This document shows positions 7,892 to 16,941 of a stretch of 64,000 nucleotides of DNA, in pieces. How positions within the stretch are numbered: position 1 is the first letter of the stretch; each line of letters begins with the position of its first letter. The DNA is taken from the NCBI RefSeq assembly GCF_020852455.1, contig NZ_JADZAT010000024.1, positions 62,001-126,000 of the forward strand. Direction: 5' to 3'. The stretch is from Novosphingobium sp. Lineage in GTDB: Bacteria; Pseudomonadota; Alphaproteobacteria; Sphingomonadales; Sphingomonadaceae. The notes under the pieces were generated by a model. That model was not told where the DNA came from, searched no databases, and saw only the letters and a program-made list of their open reading frames with translations. A program made the position numbers and the translations under genes.

Positions 7892-9580
7892 ATGCACTAT
7901 GCCGAATTGCGCCGCGCGCGCGAAGAACTGACCGGACCGGGCGGGCAGTTTGAGATTGTCGAGCAGGAGGTGCTGGGGCACCGGATCAAATGCTTCAAGG
8001 CCGCGCCGCCTTCGGTTCGCGAATTCTGGCTTTCGACCGTGGCCTGGGGCGACAAGCCCTATCTGATCTATGAAGGCGAAGTGCTGTCCTATGCCCAGGC
8101 GCACGCGGCGGTGAATGCCTTTGCCGCCTGGCTTGACGCGCAGGGCGTGAAAAGCGGTGACCGCGTGGCGATTGCCATGCGCAACTATCCCGAATGGCTG
8201 CTGGCCTATTGGGCCTGCCTGTCGATCGGGGTGGCCGCGGTGGGGATGAACGCCTGGTGGACCGGCGAGGAAATGGACTACGCGCTGAGCGATTCGCAGC
8301 CCAAGGTGCTGATCGCCGATGCCGAACGTCTGGCCCGCTATCGCGAGCTGCCGGCGCGCGCGATGAAGCTGGTGGGCGTGCGCCTGCCTGACTATCCCGC
8401 CGATGTCACCGCGTGGAGCGATATCATTGCCGCCGGCGGCGCGATGCCGCAGGTCAGCGTCGATCCCGATGCCGATGCCTGCATCTTCTACACCAGCGGC
8501 ACCACCGGCTTTCCCAAGGGCGCGCAGCTGACCCATCGCGGCTGCGTGGCCAACCTGATGAACATGCTCTATTCGACCGTGTCGCAGGCCCTGGCGACCG
8601 AGCGCGCCACCGGCGTGGCACCGCCGGCCGATCCGCCGACGCCGGTTTCGCTGCTGACCACCCCGCTTTTTCACGTCACCGCCAACAATTGCGGCGCCTA
8701 TCTGTCAAGCGCGGCGGGCGGAGCGATCGTGCTGATGTACAAATGGGATGCGGGCGCCGCGCTCAAGCTGATCGAACAGTACCGGATCACCGGGGTCAGC
8801 GGGGTGCCGGTGATGGCGCGCGAGATCATCAACCATCCCGATTTCGGTAAAACCGATACCTCCAGCCTGACCGGCCTGTCGGGCGGCGGGGCGCAGGTTC
8901 CACCCGATCAGGTGGGCGAGATCGCGCGCAAGATCCCGGCTGCAGCGCCGACCACCGGCTATGGCATGACCGAGACCTGCGGGATCATCACTTCGGTTGC
9001 CGGGCCCTATTTCATCGACCGGCCCGACAGCGCCGGCCCCTATATGCCCAGCTTCGATGCCAAGGTGGTTGACGATGCCGGCCAGGCCCTGCCGACCGGC
9101 GAAGTGGGTGAACTGTGGGTCAAGGGCGCGCCGGTGATCAAGGGCTATCTCAACCGCCCCGATGCCACCGCCGAAACGATCACCGACGGCTGGCTCCACA
9201 CCGGCGATATTGCCCGGATCGACGAAGACGGGTTCGTCTACATCGTCGATCGCAAGAAGGATCTGGTGATCCGCGGCGGCGAGAACATCAGCTGCACCGA
9301 AGTCGAAGCCTGCATCTATCGCCATCCGGCGGTGCTGGAATGCAGCGTGTTCGGCGTGAAGGACGCGCGGCTGGGTGAGGAAATCGGCGTGGCCGTGCAT
9401 CTCAACGCCGGGCACGAGCTCGACGAGACCGACCTCAAGAAGCACTGCCTTGATCACATGAGCAAGCACAAGGTGCCGCGCTATGTCTGGTTCCTGTCCG
9501 AACCGCTGCCGCGCAATGCCAGCGGCAAGTTCCTGCGGCGCGAACTGCGTGACCGGCTGAGCGCCGAGGTGGCGGGGTAA
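7892..9580 (+). CDS. Class I adenylate-forming acyl-CoA synthetase (AMP-binding)
   Basis: This 562-residue cytosolic ligase would activate a fatty or aromatic acid to its acyl-CoA with ATP. The phosphate-binding motif YTSGTTGFPKG is near residue 200, GYGMTETCG follows in the A5 region, TGDIARIDEDGF with VDRKKDLVIRGGENI marks the hinge, and NASGKFLRREL near the C-terminus supplies the catalytic Lys. Length is normal. The start is ATG 7892 after GGGATGAG. The SDR gene that follows on the same strand could belong to the same catabolic theme. Substrate is unknown. Confidence 0.93.
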   Translation: MHYAELRRAREELTGPGGQFEIVEQEVLGHRIKCFKAAPPSVREFWLSTVAWGDKPYLIYEGEVLSYAQAHAAVNAFAAWLDAQGVKSGDRVAIAMRNYPEWLLAYWACLSIGVAAVGMNAWWTGEEMDYALSDSQPKVLIADAERLARYRELPARAMKLVGVRLPDYPADVTAWSDIIAAGGAMPQVSVDPDADACIFYTSGTTGFPKGAQLTHRGCVANLMNMLYSTVSQALATERATGVAPPADPPTPVSLLTTPLFHVTANNCGAYLSSAAGGAIVLMYKWDAGAALKLIEQYRITGVSGVPVMAREIINHPDFGKTDTSSLTGLSGGGAQVPPDQVGEIARKIPAAAPTTGYGMTETCGIITSVAGPYFIDRPDSAGPYMPSFDAKVVDDAGQALPTGEVGELWVKGAPVIKGYLNRPDATAETITDGWLHTGDIARIDEDGFVYIVDRKKDLVIRGGENISCTEVEACIYRHPAVLECSVFGVKDARLGEEIGVAVHLNAGHELDETDLKKHCLDHMSKHKVPRYVWFLSEPLPRNASGKFLRRELRDRLSAEVAG

Positions 9581-9754
9581 TGCGCGCGCGATTTTCCTAC
9601 AGGCCGCGCGGCTGCTAGGTTCGCATCGGTTCCCTCTGAACCGCGTTCGGGCGGTTTGGGCGGGTGCACGGCGATCCTATGGCCCCAAGCGGCGCTGCAG
9701 GGATGAGTTTCATCAACTAAACCCCCGCGACTCGGGGTTTGAAAGGACTGGCAG

Positions 9755-10525
9755 ATGGGCGATCTTGACGGGCGGATAGCACTGGTAACCGGCGCCTCGC
9801 GCGGTCTGGGCGCAGCGGCAGCGCGGGCTCTTGCCGCAGCCGGGGCCAAAGTGGCGGTGACCGACCTCACCGCGCCGGAGGATCTTGCCGCCGAGATCGG
9901 CGGACTGGCCCGGGCACAGGATGTGACCAGCGAGGCCGATTGGGCTGCGACGATGGACTGGTTGCGCGCCGAGGCGGGCGGGCTCGACATCCTGGTCAAC
10001 AATGCCGGGCTGTGGCTGTTCAAGCCGATCACCGAAACCACGCTCGACGATTGGCGGCGACTGCACGCGGTGAATGTCGAAGGGGTGTTCCTGGGCACCC
10101 GCGCGGCGGTGCCCCTGCTGGCCGAGCGCGCGCACAAGTGGCGCGGCGGGACTGCGGTGGTCAATCTTTCGTCGGTCGCCGGGATCGAGGGCGCGGCGGG
10201 AGCAACCTGCTACAACTCCACCAAGGGCGCGGTGCGGCTGTTCACCAAGGGCTGCGCCAAGGAACTCGCGGCGGCGCGGATCCGGGTCAATTCGGTCCAT
10301 CCCGGGGTGATCGACACCGACATGGGCCGCGCGCTGATCGACGATTTCGCCGTGGCGCAGGGTGTGGGCGACAACGAGGTTCTGGCCAATGTTTCGGCCA
10401 TGCACCCGCTGGGCCACCTGGGCGAGCCGCAGAACGTGGCCGATGCGGTGGTGTTCCTGGCCAGCGACCGCGCGGCCTTTACCACCGGCAGCGAACTGGT
10501 GGTCGATGGCGGTCTGTCGGCCTGA
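9755..10525 (+). CDS. SDR-family NAD(P)-dependent oxidoreductase
   Basis: This 256-residue classical short-chain dehydrogenase shows the cofactor motif TGASRGLGAAAA, NNAG in the middle, and the catalytic Ser with CYNSTKGA (Tyr and Lys). The C-terminal VVFLASDRAAFTTGSELVVDGG is typical of FabG or 3-oxoacyl and sterol-type members. It lies 174 bases after the acyl-CoA ligase on the same strand. GGACTGGCAG gives a weak ribosome site before ATG 9755. The substrate cannot be named. Confidence 0.9.
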   Translation: MGDLDGRIALVTGASRGLGAAAARALAAAGAKVAVTDLTAPEDLAAEIGGLARAQDVTSEADWAATMDWLRAEAGGLDILVNNAGLWLFKPITETTLDDWRRLHAVNVEGVFLGTRAAVPLLAERAHKWRGGTAVVNLSSVAGIEGAAGATCYNSTKGAVRLFTKGCAKELAAARIRVNSVHPGVIDTDMGRALIDDFAVAQGVGDNEVLANVSAMHPLGHLGEPQNVADAVVFLASDRAAFTTGSELVVDGGLSA

Positions 10526-10530
10526 CGCGG

Positions 10531-10564
10531 CAGTGCACAGCCCTGTTCACAAGGCTGTGCACTG
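10531..10564. terminator. Perfect 12-bp hairpin between convergent SDR and dnaA genes
   Basis: CAGTGCACAGCC (10531-10542) pairs perfectly with GGCTGTGCACTG (10553-10564) around a 10-base loop. It sits between two gene 3' ends, so a shared terminator is likely, although no strong T-run follows on either side. Confidence 0.6.
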
Positions 10565-10590
10565 ACGGTTCGGAAATTGGGGACTGGCCT

Positions 10591-12036
10591 TCAGCTTTCC
10601 AGCTGGCGCAGCAGGCTCCTGACGTCGCCGTCCATATCGGCATCGCGGGCGCGCAGGTCTTCGATCAGGCGCACCGCGTGGATCACGGTGGAGTGATCGC
10701 GCCCGCCGAACTTGCGGCCGATCTCGGGGTAGCTGCGCGGGGTCAGCACCTTGGCAAGATACATCGCCACCTGGCGCGGACGGACCACGGCACGGGCTCG
10801 GCGCTTGCTGGCCATTTCGGTCCGGTCGACTCGGTAGAACTGGCAGACGGTGCGCTGAATCTCGTCGATGGTGATCCGCCGGCGGTTGGCCGAAAGGATA
10901 TCGGTCAGCTGTTCCTCGGCCAGCTGCAGTGAAACCGCCTGGCCGGTCAGCTGGGCATAGGCGATCAGCTTGTTGAGCCCGCCAACCAGCTCGCGCACGT
11001 TGCGGTTGATCGTGCGGGCCAGGAATTCGACCACGTCGGCGGGGACATGGGTCGGGCTGAAGCGCTGCAGGCGGTGCTCGAGGATCGAGCGGCGCAGCTC
11101 GATATCGGCGGGCTGGATATCAGCGACCAGCCCCATCGACAGGCGGCTGAGCAGGCGCTGCTCCACCCCGTCGAGCGCCTGCGGCGCACGGTCAGCGGCG
11201 AAGACCAGCCGCTTGCCTTCGGCCAGCAGCGCGTCGATCGTGTAGAGCAGCTCTTCCTGGGCCGATGCCTTGCCGATGATGAACTGGATGTCATCGACCA
11301 GCAGCAGGTCGAACCCGCGCAGCCGCGCCTTGAATTCGATCGTCTGGTTCTGCCGCAGCGCCTGGACGAATTCGACCATGAAGCGCTCGGCCGAGCAGTA
11401 GAATATCCGCGCCCGCGGGTGCGCCGAAAGGTAGGCGTGACCGATCGCATGCAGCAGGTGGGTCTTGCCCTGCCCGGTTGCCGCCTTGAGATAAAGCGGC
11501 GCAAACTGAGGGGTCTCGGTGGCTGACATGCGCTGCGCGGCATTACTGGCCAGCACGTTGGCCGCGCCGGTCACGAAAGTGGTGAAGGTCAGCGAAGGGT
11601 CGAGCCCGATCGAGGCCATGCCGAGCCCGTTGGGACCCAGCGCGCCCAGTTCCGCTGCGGCCATGCCCAGCGCATCGCCGGGCAAGGCCAGCGGCGCGCC
11701 ATCGTTGGCAGCCCGGCGCGTTCCTTCACCCGCCCCGAAACGCAGCCCCTGCGGTGCGCGGCGGCCTGGCAGGACCGAAATGCGGACATTGCGGATATCG
11801 GGGCGCGCGATCTTCCAGGCCAGCGAAAGCCGGTCGGCAAAGCGGTCCGAAACCCAGTTGGCCGAAAATTCGGTCGGCAGGAACAGGTCCAGCGTGCCGC
11901 TGTCTTTGCACAGCGTGCCAACCTGGATCGGCTTGATCCACTGCTGGTGCAACTGCTGGCCAAGGTCCTTGCGCAGCCCCTGGCTGATGTCAGACCAGTC
12001 GGCAGCAAGATCGAGCGCTTCCTGTTCTTCGCGCAT
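10591..12036 (-). CDS. dnaA: Chromosomal replication initiator protein DnaA
   Basis: DnaA binds DnaA boxes and opens the origin. The 481-residue protein has an N-terminal helicase-loading region, a P-loop (AATGQGKTHLL) near residue 190, Walker B LLLVDDIQF near 245, and a domain IV DNA-binding signature (VAMYLAKVLTPRSYPEIG, then GGRDHSTVIHAV) near 430-460. The P-loop has Ala where GxxGxGKT has its first Gly. The frame opens at GTG/ATG codons up to 12129, but ATG 12036 has AGAGGA five bases upstream and is preferred. The gene follows the alphaproteobacterial dnaA-rpsT arrangement. Confidence 0.95.
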   Translation of the reverse strand: MREEQEALDLAADWSDISQGLRKDLGQQLHQQWIKPIQVGTLCKDSGTLDLFLPTEFSANWVSDRFADRLSLAWKIARPDIRNVRISVLPGRRAPQGLRFGAGEGTRRAANDGAPLALPGDALGMAAAELGALGPNGLGMASIGLDPSLTFTTFVTGAANVLASNAAQRMSATETPQFAPLYLKAATGQGKTHLLHAIGHAYLSAHPRARIFYCSAERFMVEFVQALRQNQTIEFKARLRGFDLLLVDDIQFIIGKASAQEELLYTIDALLAEGKRLVFAADRAPQALDGVEQRLLSRLSMGLVADIQPADIELRRSILEHRLQRFSPTHVPADVVEFLARTINRNVRELVGGLNKLIAYAQLTGQAVSLQLAEEQLTDILSANRRRITIDEIQRTVCQFYRVDRTEMASKRRARAVVRPRQVAMYLAKVLTPRSYPEIGRKFGGRDHSTVIHAVRLIEDLRARDADMDGDVRSLLRQLES

Positions 12037-12451
12037 ACGATCCTCTTCCGACTTTGCCCCATTGGCAGAAGGCTTCCCCTGCGATCCGCCCAAACCCATA
12101 TCCGTCACCCGATTCGCCCCCGAATCCAAAAATCAGCACCCATGCGCAATATCGCGCACAACCCAGCCGGATGCCCGAATCCCCGGCCTCTAAACTACGT
12201 TCTGTGTTGTGAAACCCGACGAGGCGAACTGCCTCTTGGGCCTGCGCCGAGTTATGGACGCTTCACGGGCAAGGGCAAGCACCACATGGTAAAAAAACTG
12301 AAATAAATGCCCTTGACTCTGTGGGACCCGCGGAATTCCTTACTCGAGTGTAAATAAGCGTTTTTTCAGTAATTTAGGTCACCCCAAAAAGGCGAATCGC
12401 GGGAATCCATAGCCTTAGTGCGGCGCACCATTTCAGTTGCATCGGACAACG
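12037..12451. other. dnaA upstream region
   Basis: This 415-base stretch has an AT-rich part near 12290-12375. A weak leftward promoter candidate is TTGCCC (12273-12278) with CATAAC (12251-12256), spaced 16. Two poor DnaA-box resemblances exist: TGTAAATAA at 12349-12357 and TTATGGACG at 12252-12260. Neither is good enough to call an origin. No gene is supported here. Confidence 0.4.
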
Positions 12452-12480
12452 AAAAGGGCCGGCTGCCAAGGCGCCGGCCC
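12452..12480 (-). terminator. Rho-independent terminator of rpsT
   Basis: GGGCCGGC (12456-12463) pairs perfectly with GCCGGCCC (12473-12480). Read leftward, the stem is followed by TTTTC. It lies just past the rpsT stop codon, as expected. Confidence 0.8.
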
Positions 12481-12553
12481 AATCGAGATTTCGTTCCGTT
12501 TTCGTCCCGCCCATTCGCTCACCCAGCGAGCGAATCGGCAAGCGTCGCGCGAA

Positions 12554-12814
12554 TCAGAGAGCGGCAACCCGCTTGGTCAGCCGCGACATCTTGCGAGCGG
12601 CGGTGTTCTTGTGGAGCACACCGCGCGCAACCCCGCGAGCGAGTTCAGGCTGAGCAGCCTTGAGCGCATCGGCAGCGGCAGCCTTGTCACCACCGTCCAG
12701 CGCGGCTTCGACCTTCTTCACGAAGGTGCGGATGCGGCTCATGCGGTTGCCGTTGATTTCGGCGCGCTTTTCATTGCGGCGGATGCGCTTCTTGGCTTGC
12801 GGCGTATTGGCCAT
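12554..12814 (-). CDS. rpsT: 30S ribosomal protein S20
   Basis: This 86-residue basic protein binds 16S rRNA in the small subunit. [17 protein letters not shown] at the N-terminus and [19 protein letters not shown] at the C-terminus are diagnostic of S20. Its length is standard. AAGGACG precedes ATG 12814. A near-consensus promoter is at 12880-12908 and a terminator at 12452-12480, so it is probably a single-gene transcript. Confidence 0.97.
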   Translation of the reverse strand: MANTPQAKKRIRRNEKRAEINGNRMSRIRTFVKKVEAALDGGDKAAAADALKAAQPELARGVARGVLHKNTAARKMSRLTKRVAAL

Positions 12815-12879
12815 GTTCGTCCTTAAGAATCTCGTGCAAAACCGGGCCTGAATTTGAATCGGACCCGCAAGAAGCGCGG

Positions 12880-12908
12880 CCCTTAACCGCGAGGCAGCGA
12901 ATCGTCAA
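12880..12908 (-). promoter_or_regulatory. Probable sigma-70 promoter of rpsT
   Basis: Read leftward, TTGACG (12903-12908) lies 17 bases before TAAGGG (12880-12885). The predicted start of transcription is near 12872, about 60 bases before rpsT. The -35 is strong and the -10 weak, as is common in GC-rich alphaproteobacterial ribosomal promoters. Confidence 0.5.
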
Positions 12909-13004
12909 GCGATCTCGCCGATGGCGCAACGGCCATTGCGCATTTGGCACGTGTTGAAGGCACCGCACCGGCGTAGCATCAACTGGACGCACATGGAGGA
13001 TGTC

Positions 13005-13157
13005 ATGACCGATGCTTCGATCCAGGCTTGGGAAAGCGAACTCAAGGCACTGCTTGAACGGATTCGCACCCACCCTTCCAGCAATCTCGACGATGCGCGC
13101 CAGCGCGCAGTGGTGCTGGAAAAGCTGATCGCCGATTACAACCGCACCCAGGCCTGA
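13005..13157 (+). CDS. Small acidic-helical protein of unknown function (50 aa)
   Basis: A short reading frame begins at ATG 13005 with a strong GGAGG five bases before it, which is the main evidence that it is translated. The product (MTDASIQAWESELKALLERI at the start) looks like two amphipathic helices with heptad-like Leu spacing. The frame stays open upstream to 12921 but no better start is seen. It sits between rpsT and the convergent mutM, three bases from the mutM stop. No family is recognised. Confidence 0.6.
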   Translation: MTDASIQAWESELKALLERIRTHPSSNLDDARQRAVVLEKLIADYNRTQA

Positions 13158-13160
13158 GCA

Positions 13161-13976
13161 TTACTTCTGGCACTTGCCGCAATGCCAGGTACTTCGCCCG
13201 CCCTGGGCAAAGCGCAGCAATGGCGCACCGCAGCGGGCACAGGGTTGACCATGTCGGTCGTAGACGTCGAAGCGCTTTGAAAAGTAGCCAAGTTGACCAT
13301 CGGGCTGGGCATAGTCCCGCAAGGTCGATCCACCCGCCTCGATCGCCTCGCCAATCACCGCCTTGATCTGGGGAACCAGGCGTTCAAGTGCCGTCCCCGA
13401 TACATTGCCCGCAGCCTTGCGCGGATCGATCCCGGCGCGAAATAGAGCTTCGCAGACATAAATATTGCCCAGCCCTGCTACCACCCGCTGATCAAGCAGC
13501 ATCAGTTTGATCGCCGCGCTGCGTCCCTTCAGCGCCGCCTTGAGATGGCTGGCGGTCAAAGCGGCGCCGATTGGCTCTGGTCCTAGCGCGGCGAAGGCCG
13601 GCCATTTCCCCAGCCGGGCTTCTTCCACCAAATCGACTGAGCCAAAGCGCCGCGGATCGCACAGCGAAAGGCGGTGGCCCGCTTCGGTTTCAAGCACCAG
13701 ATGATCGTGCTTGCCCAGCTCCTCGGGCTCGATCCGCCAACGACCGGACATCCCCAAGTGAAATACCATCGACTGACCGCGATCGGTGTGGATCAAACCG
13801 TACTTGGCGCGGCGCCCCAGCCCGGTCACGGTAGCCCCGGTCAACACCTGAACCAGATCAGCAGGGAACGGCCGCCGCAGATCGGCCCGACGGGTTTCCA
13901 CGCGGGCAAGACGCGCACCGTCCAGGTATCGCGCCAGACCGCGCACAGTGGTTTCAACTTCGGGGAGTTCCGGCAT
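13161..13976 (-). CDS. mutM: Formamidopyrimidine-DNA glycosylase
   Basis: This 271-residue DNA repair enzyme excises 8-oxoguanine and formamidopyrimidines. PELPEVETTVRGL gives the catalytic Pro2/Glu3 once Met is removed. A lysine-containing beta strand (GRRAKYGLI) follows. The C-terminal zinc finger has CARC and CGKC. Length is typical. The mutM-rpsT-dnaA neighbourhood is common in alphaproteobacteria. Confidence 0.96.
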   Translation of the reverse strand: MPELPEVETTVRGLARYLDGARLARVETRRADLRRPFPADLVQVLTGATVTGLGRRAKYGLIHTDRGQSMVFHLGMSGRWRIEPEELGKHDHLVLETEAGHRLSLCDPRRFGSVDLVEEARLGKWPAFAALGPEPIGAALTASHLKAALKGRSAAIKLMLLDQRVVAGLGNIYVCEALFRAGIDPRKAAGNVSGTALERLVPQIKAVIGEAIEAGGSTLRDYAQPDGQLGYFSKRFDVYDRHGQPCARCGAPLLRFAQGGRSTWHCGKCQK

Positions 13977-14087
13977 GCAGTTTGGCTAGGCAAAGCCAAC
14001 TGGCGGAGCAATTGGTTTCGTATTGCAACTAAACCACTGCCGCGCTAGCACTTGCTCCACAACAACCTTCCCCGGGAGAATGAGAAA

Positions 14088-14597
14088 ATGCATAGCGCCA
14101 CCGTTCCGGCCTTCATCGCCATGCTGAACAACATCAAGAACTGGCTCGACAAGGCTGCGGCCCAAGGCGACGAAGCCCAGTTGATCGAAGCCAAGCTGGC
14201 GCCCGACATGTTTGCACTGGCTCGCCAGATCCAGATCGCTGCCGACGCTGCCAAAGGCGCCGGCGCCCGCCTGGCCGGGATCGAAGCCCCGGTGATGCCC
14301 GATACCGAGGCCAGCTTTGCCGAACTCAAGGACCGCTGCGACAAGACCATCGCCTTCCTGCAATCGGTCGATCCTGCCGCTTATGATGCAGGGCTGGCCA
14401 AGGAAGTGGTGATCACCTTCCCCAATGGCGCCGGGTTGCGGTTCGACGGGGCGACGTTCCTGACCGGGTTCGCGCTGCCCAACTTCTATTTCCACGCATC
14501 GATGACTTACGCGATCCTGCGCGCCAACGGCATCGATGTGGGCAAGCAGGACTTCCTGGGCCACCTGGGCCAGTACATGTTCCCGCCGCCGGCCTGA
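14088..14597 (+). CDS. DUF1993 domain-containing protein
   Basis: This 169-residue cytosolic protein matches the DUF1993 pattern: an N-terminal VPAFIAMLNNIKNWLDKA helix, then ARLAGIEAPVMPDTEASFAEL, and the C-terminal FYFHASMTYAILRANGIDVGKQDFLG. Members resemble DinB-type four-helix bundles, but no activity is known to me. The frame opens at 14052; ATG 14088 follows GGGAGAATGAGAAA and is preferred. It is divergent from mutM. Confidence 0.85.
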   Translation: MHSATVPAFIAMLNNIKNWLDKAAAQGDEAQLIEAKLAPDMFALARQIQIAADAAKGAGARLAGIEAPVMPDTEASFAELKDRCDKTIAFLQSVDPAAYDAGLAKEVVITFPNGAGLRFDGATFLTGFALPNFYFHASMTYAILRANGIDVGKQDFLGHLGQYMFPPPA

Positions 14598-14659
14598 TTG
14601 CACGAAAACCACATTCTATTCACTGGCACCGCGCCGCGCTTGCCGCTAAGGCGCGGGCC

Positions 14660-15391
14660 ATGAACAAGCAGGTATCTTTCGGCTACGAAACGATCGACGC
14701 GGATGACAAGGCCGCCCGCGTCGGCGCGGTCTTTTCCAGCGTCGCGAAGAAGTACGACGTGATGAACGATGCCATGTCGGGCGGCATGCACCGGCTGTGG
14801 AAGGACAAGTTCGTTCGCCGCGTCAAACCGCGCCCGGGTGAGCAGATCCTCGACATGGCGGGCGGCACCGGCGACATCGCCTTCCGCATGGCCCGTGAGG
14901 GCGCGATCATCACTGTCAGCGACATCAACCAAGACATGCTGGATGTCGGCATCGAACGCGCGATGGAGCGTGGCTATGACGAACTGGTCTGGTCGCGCCA
15001 GAACGCCGAGGAACTGACCTTTCCTGACCGCTTCTTCGATGGCTACACGATCGCCTTCGGGATCCGCAACGTGACGCACATCGACAAGGCGCTGGCCGAA
15101 GCACACCGGGTGCTGAAGCACGGCGGGCGGTTCTTCTGCCTGGAATTCTCGACCACCGAATGGCCGGGCTTCAAGGAGGTCTATGATCTCTATTCACACA
15201 AGCTGGTGCCAGTCATCGGCGAGAAGATCGCCGGTGATGCCGATAGCTATCGCTACCTGATCGAATCGATCCGCCGGTTCCCGCCCATGCCCGAATTCGA
15301 GGCGATGATCCGCCAGGCGGGCTTTGCCCGCACCAAGGTCGAGCCGATCCTGGGCGGGCTGGTGGCGATCCACTCAGGGTGGAAGATCTGA
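14660..15391 (+). CDS. ubiE: Ubiquinone/menaquinone C-methyltransferase UbiE
   Basis: This is a 243-residue SAM-dependent methyltransferase of ubiquinone synthesis (2-methoxy-6-polyprenyl-benzoquinol methylase). SFGYETIDADDKAARV at the N-terminus, LDMAGGTGDIAFRMA for SAM binding, and YTIAFGIRNVTHIDKAL are hallmarks. It overlaps ubiB by 13 bases, so the two are translated together. No menaquinone-specific genes are nearby, so a ubiquinone role is most likely. Confidence 0.95.
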   Translation: MNKQVSFGYETIDADDKAARVGAVFSSVAKKYDVMNDAMSGGMHRLWKDKFVRRVKPRPGEQILDMAGGTGDIAFRMAREGAIITVSDINQDMLDVGIERAMERGYDELVWSRQNAEELTFPDRFFDGYTIAFGIRNVTHIDKALAEAHRVLKHGGRFFCLEFSTTEWPGFKEVYDLYSHKLVPVIGEKIAGDADSYRYLIESIRRFPPMPEFEAMIRQAGFARTKVEPILGGLVAIHSGWKI

Positions 15392-16938
15392 CCCGTCCCG
15401 CCACTCATATCTGGCGCCTGCTGCGTTGGGGCCGCACGCTTGCCAGGCATGGCGCGCTGCGCGGGATAGAAGGTGACCCAAACACTCCGCCCCAGGTCCG
15501 CCGAATGACCCGGCTGGCCCGGCTGGGCACCTTCCAGCCCGCTACGCCCGACTATGCCGGTGCTTTCCAGGCGATTGGCCCGGCTGCGATCAAGCTGGGC
15601 CAGACCCTGGCAACCCGGCCCGATATCGTCGGCGAGAGTGCGGCGAACAACCTGCTGCTGTTGCAGGACAGCCTGCCGCCGGTGCCCTTTGCTGCGATCC
15701 GGCGCGAGATCGAGGCCAGCTTCGGCAAGCCGATCGAGACCCTGTTCGCCAGCATTGATGAGGTGCCGGTTGGTGCCGCGTCGATCGCGCAAGTGCACAA
15801 GGCGGTTACCATCGATGGGCGCACTGTCGCCGTTAAGGTTCTGCGCCCGGGAATCCGCGAAAAGTTCGGCGCGGATATCCAGACCTACGAATGGGCCGCC
15901 GCGCATGTTGAGGCGCTGGGCGGCGAAGCGGCGCGATTGCGCCCCCGGCTGGTCATCGCCAATTTCAAGCGCTGGACCCTGCGTGAGCTTGACCTGCGGC
16001 GCGAAGCGGCTTCGGCCAGCGAGCTGGCCGAGTTGATGAAGGGTACGGACCACTACCGCGTACCCGGGATCGACTGGGACCGCACCAACGGGCGGGTGAT
16101 GACGATTGACTGGATCGACGGCATCAAGATCAGCGAAACGGAAGCACTGCGCACTGCCGGGCATGACCTTGAAGCCCTTGCCCAGCGACTGGTGCTGACC
16201 TTCCTGCGCCAGGCGATCAGCAACGGCTATTTCCATGCCGATATGCATCAGGGGAACCTGTTCGTTCAGGCCGACGGCACCATCGCCGCGATCGACTTCG
16301 GGATCATGGGCCGGATCGACCGACGCGCCCGGCTGTGGCTGGCGGAAATCCTCTATGGGCTGACCACCGGCAATTATCGCCGTGTCGCCGAGATCCATTT
16401 CGAAGCGCAGTACGTGCCGAGCTACCATTCGGTCGATGAATTCGCCACGGCACTGCGCGCGGTGGGCGAACCGACCCGCGGACGGCCGGTGAGCGAGCTT
16501 TCGGTCGGGCAGATGCTCGACAGCCTGTTCGCGATTACCCGCGAATTCGACATGCAGACCCAGCCGCACCTGCTGCTGCTGCAGAAGACCATGGTCATGG
16601 TCGAAGGTCTGGCGACCCAGCTCGATCCCAAGATCAACATGTGGGATGTCGCCTCGCCTTATGTACGCGACTGGATCCGCGACGAACTTGGGCCCGAAGC
16701 CGCTCTGGCCGATCGGCTGCGCAGTGATGCGCAAACGCTACTGCGTCTGCCCGATCTGGTGCGGCGGATCGAAGAGAAATTCCCGCCCAAGGGCGGCGCG
16801 CCCGATGCTCCGCCGCTGCCCGATGTCGATCTGGTCTGGGACAGCAAGGGCAAGGAGCGGCGCTGGCCAGGCTACCTCGTCGCGCTGGTTGCAGGTGGCG
16901 GTGCGGTTTGGGCGGCGCAGTCGCTGGGCTGGCTCTGA
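15379..16938 (+). CDS. ubiB: UbiB family protein (ABC1/ADCK-like atypical kinase)
   Basis: This 519-residue membrane-associated protein is needed for ubiquinone synthesis. Family members are atypical kinase/ATPase proteins with a KxGQ motif; here it reads AIKLGQTLATRPD near residue 72. VGAASIAQVHKA, ADMHQGNLF and AIDFGIMGR follow as the nucleotide and metal motifs. The C-terminus ends in a hydrophobic helix (YLVALVAGGGAVWAA). It starts at GTG 15379 inside ubiE. Confidence 0.93.
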   Translation: MEDLTRPATHIWRLLRWGRTLARHGALRGIEGDPNTPPQVRRMTRLARLGTFQPATPDYAGAFQAIGPAAIKLGQTLATRPDIVGESAANNLLLLQDSLPPVPFAAIRREIEASFGKPIETLFASIDEVPVGAASIAQVHKAVTIDGRTVAVKVLRPGIREKFGADIQTYEWAAAHVEALGGEAARLRPRLVIANFKRWTLRELDLRREAASASELAELMKGTDHYRVPGIDWDRTNGRVMTIDWIDGIKISETEALRTAGHDLEALAQRLVLTFLRQAISNGYFHADMHQGNLFVQADGTIAAIDFGIMGRIDRRARLWLAEILYGLTTGNYRRVAEIHFEAQYVPSYHSVDEFATALRAVGEPTRGRPVSELSVGQMLDSLFAITREFDMQTQPHLLLLQKTMVMVEGLATQLDPKINMWDVASPYVRDWIRDELGPEAALADRLRSDAQTLLRLPDLVRRIEEKFPPKGGAPDAPPLPDVDLVWDSKGKERRWPGYLVALVAGGGAVWAAQSLGWL

Positions 16939-16941
16939 GCC

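Noticed and set aside
7502..8674. Long antisense frame across the acyl-CoA ligase start and the intergenic repeat
   Set aside because: It mirrors a good AMP-ligase gene and the repeat; composition is not protein-like.
12037..12553. Chromosomal origin next to dnaA
   Set aside because: Only poor DnaA-box resemblances are present and no cluster of TTATCCACA-like sites or AT-rich opening element is convincing.
15253..16734. Long open frame (493 codons) antisense to ubiB
   Set aside because: The sense frame has KxGQ and kinase motifs; the antisense frame has none.
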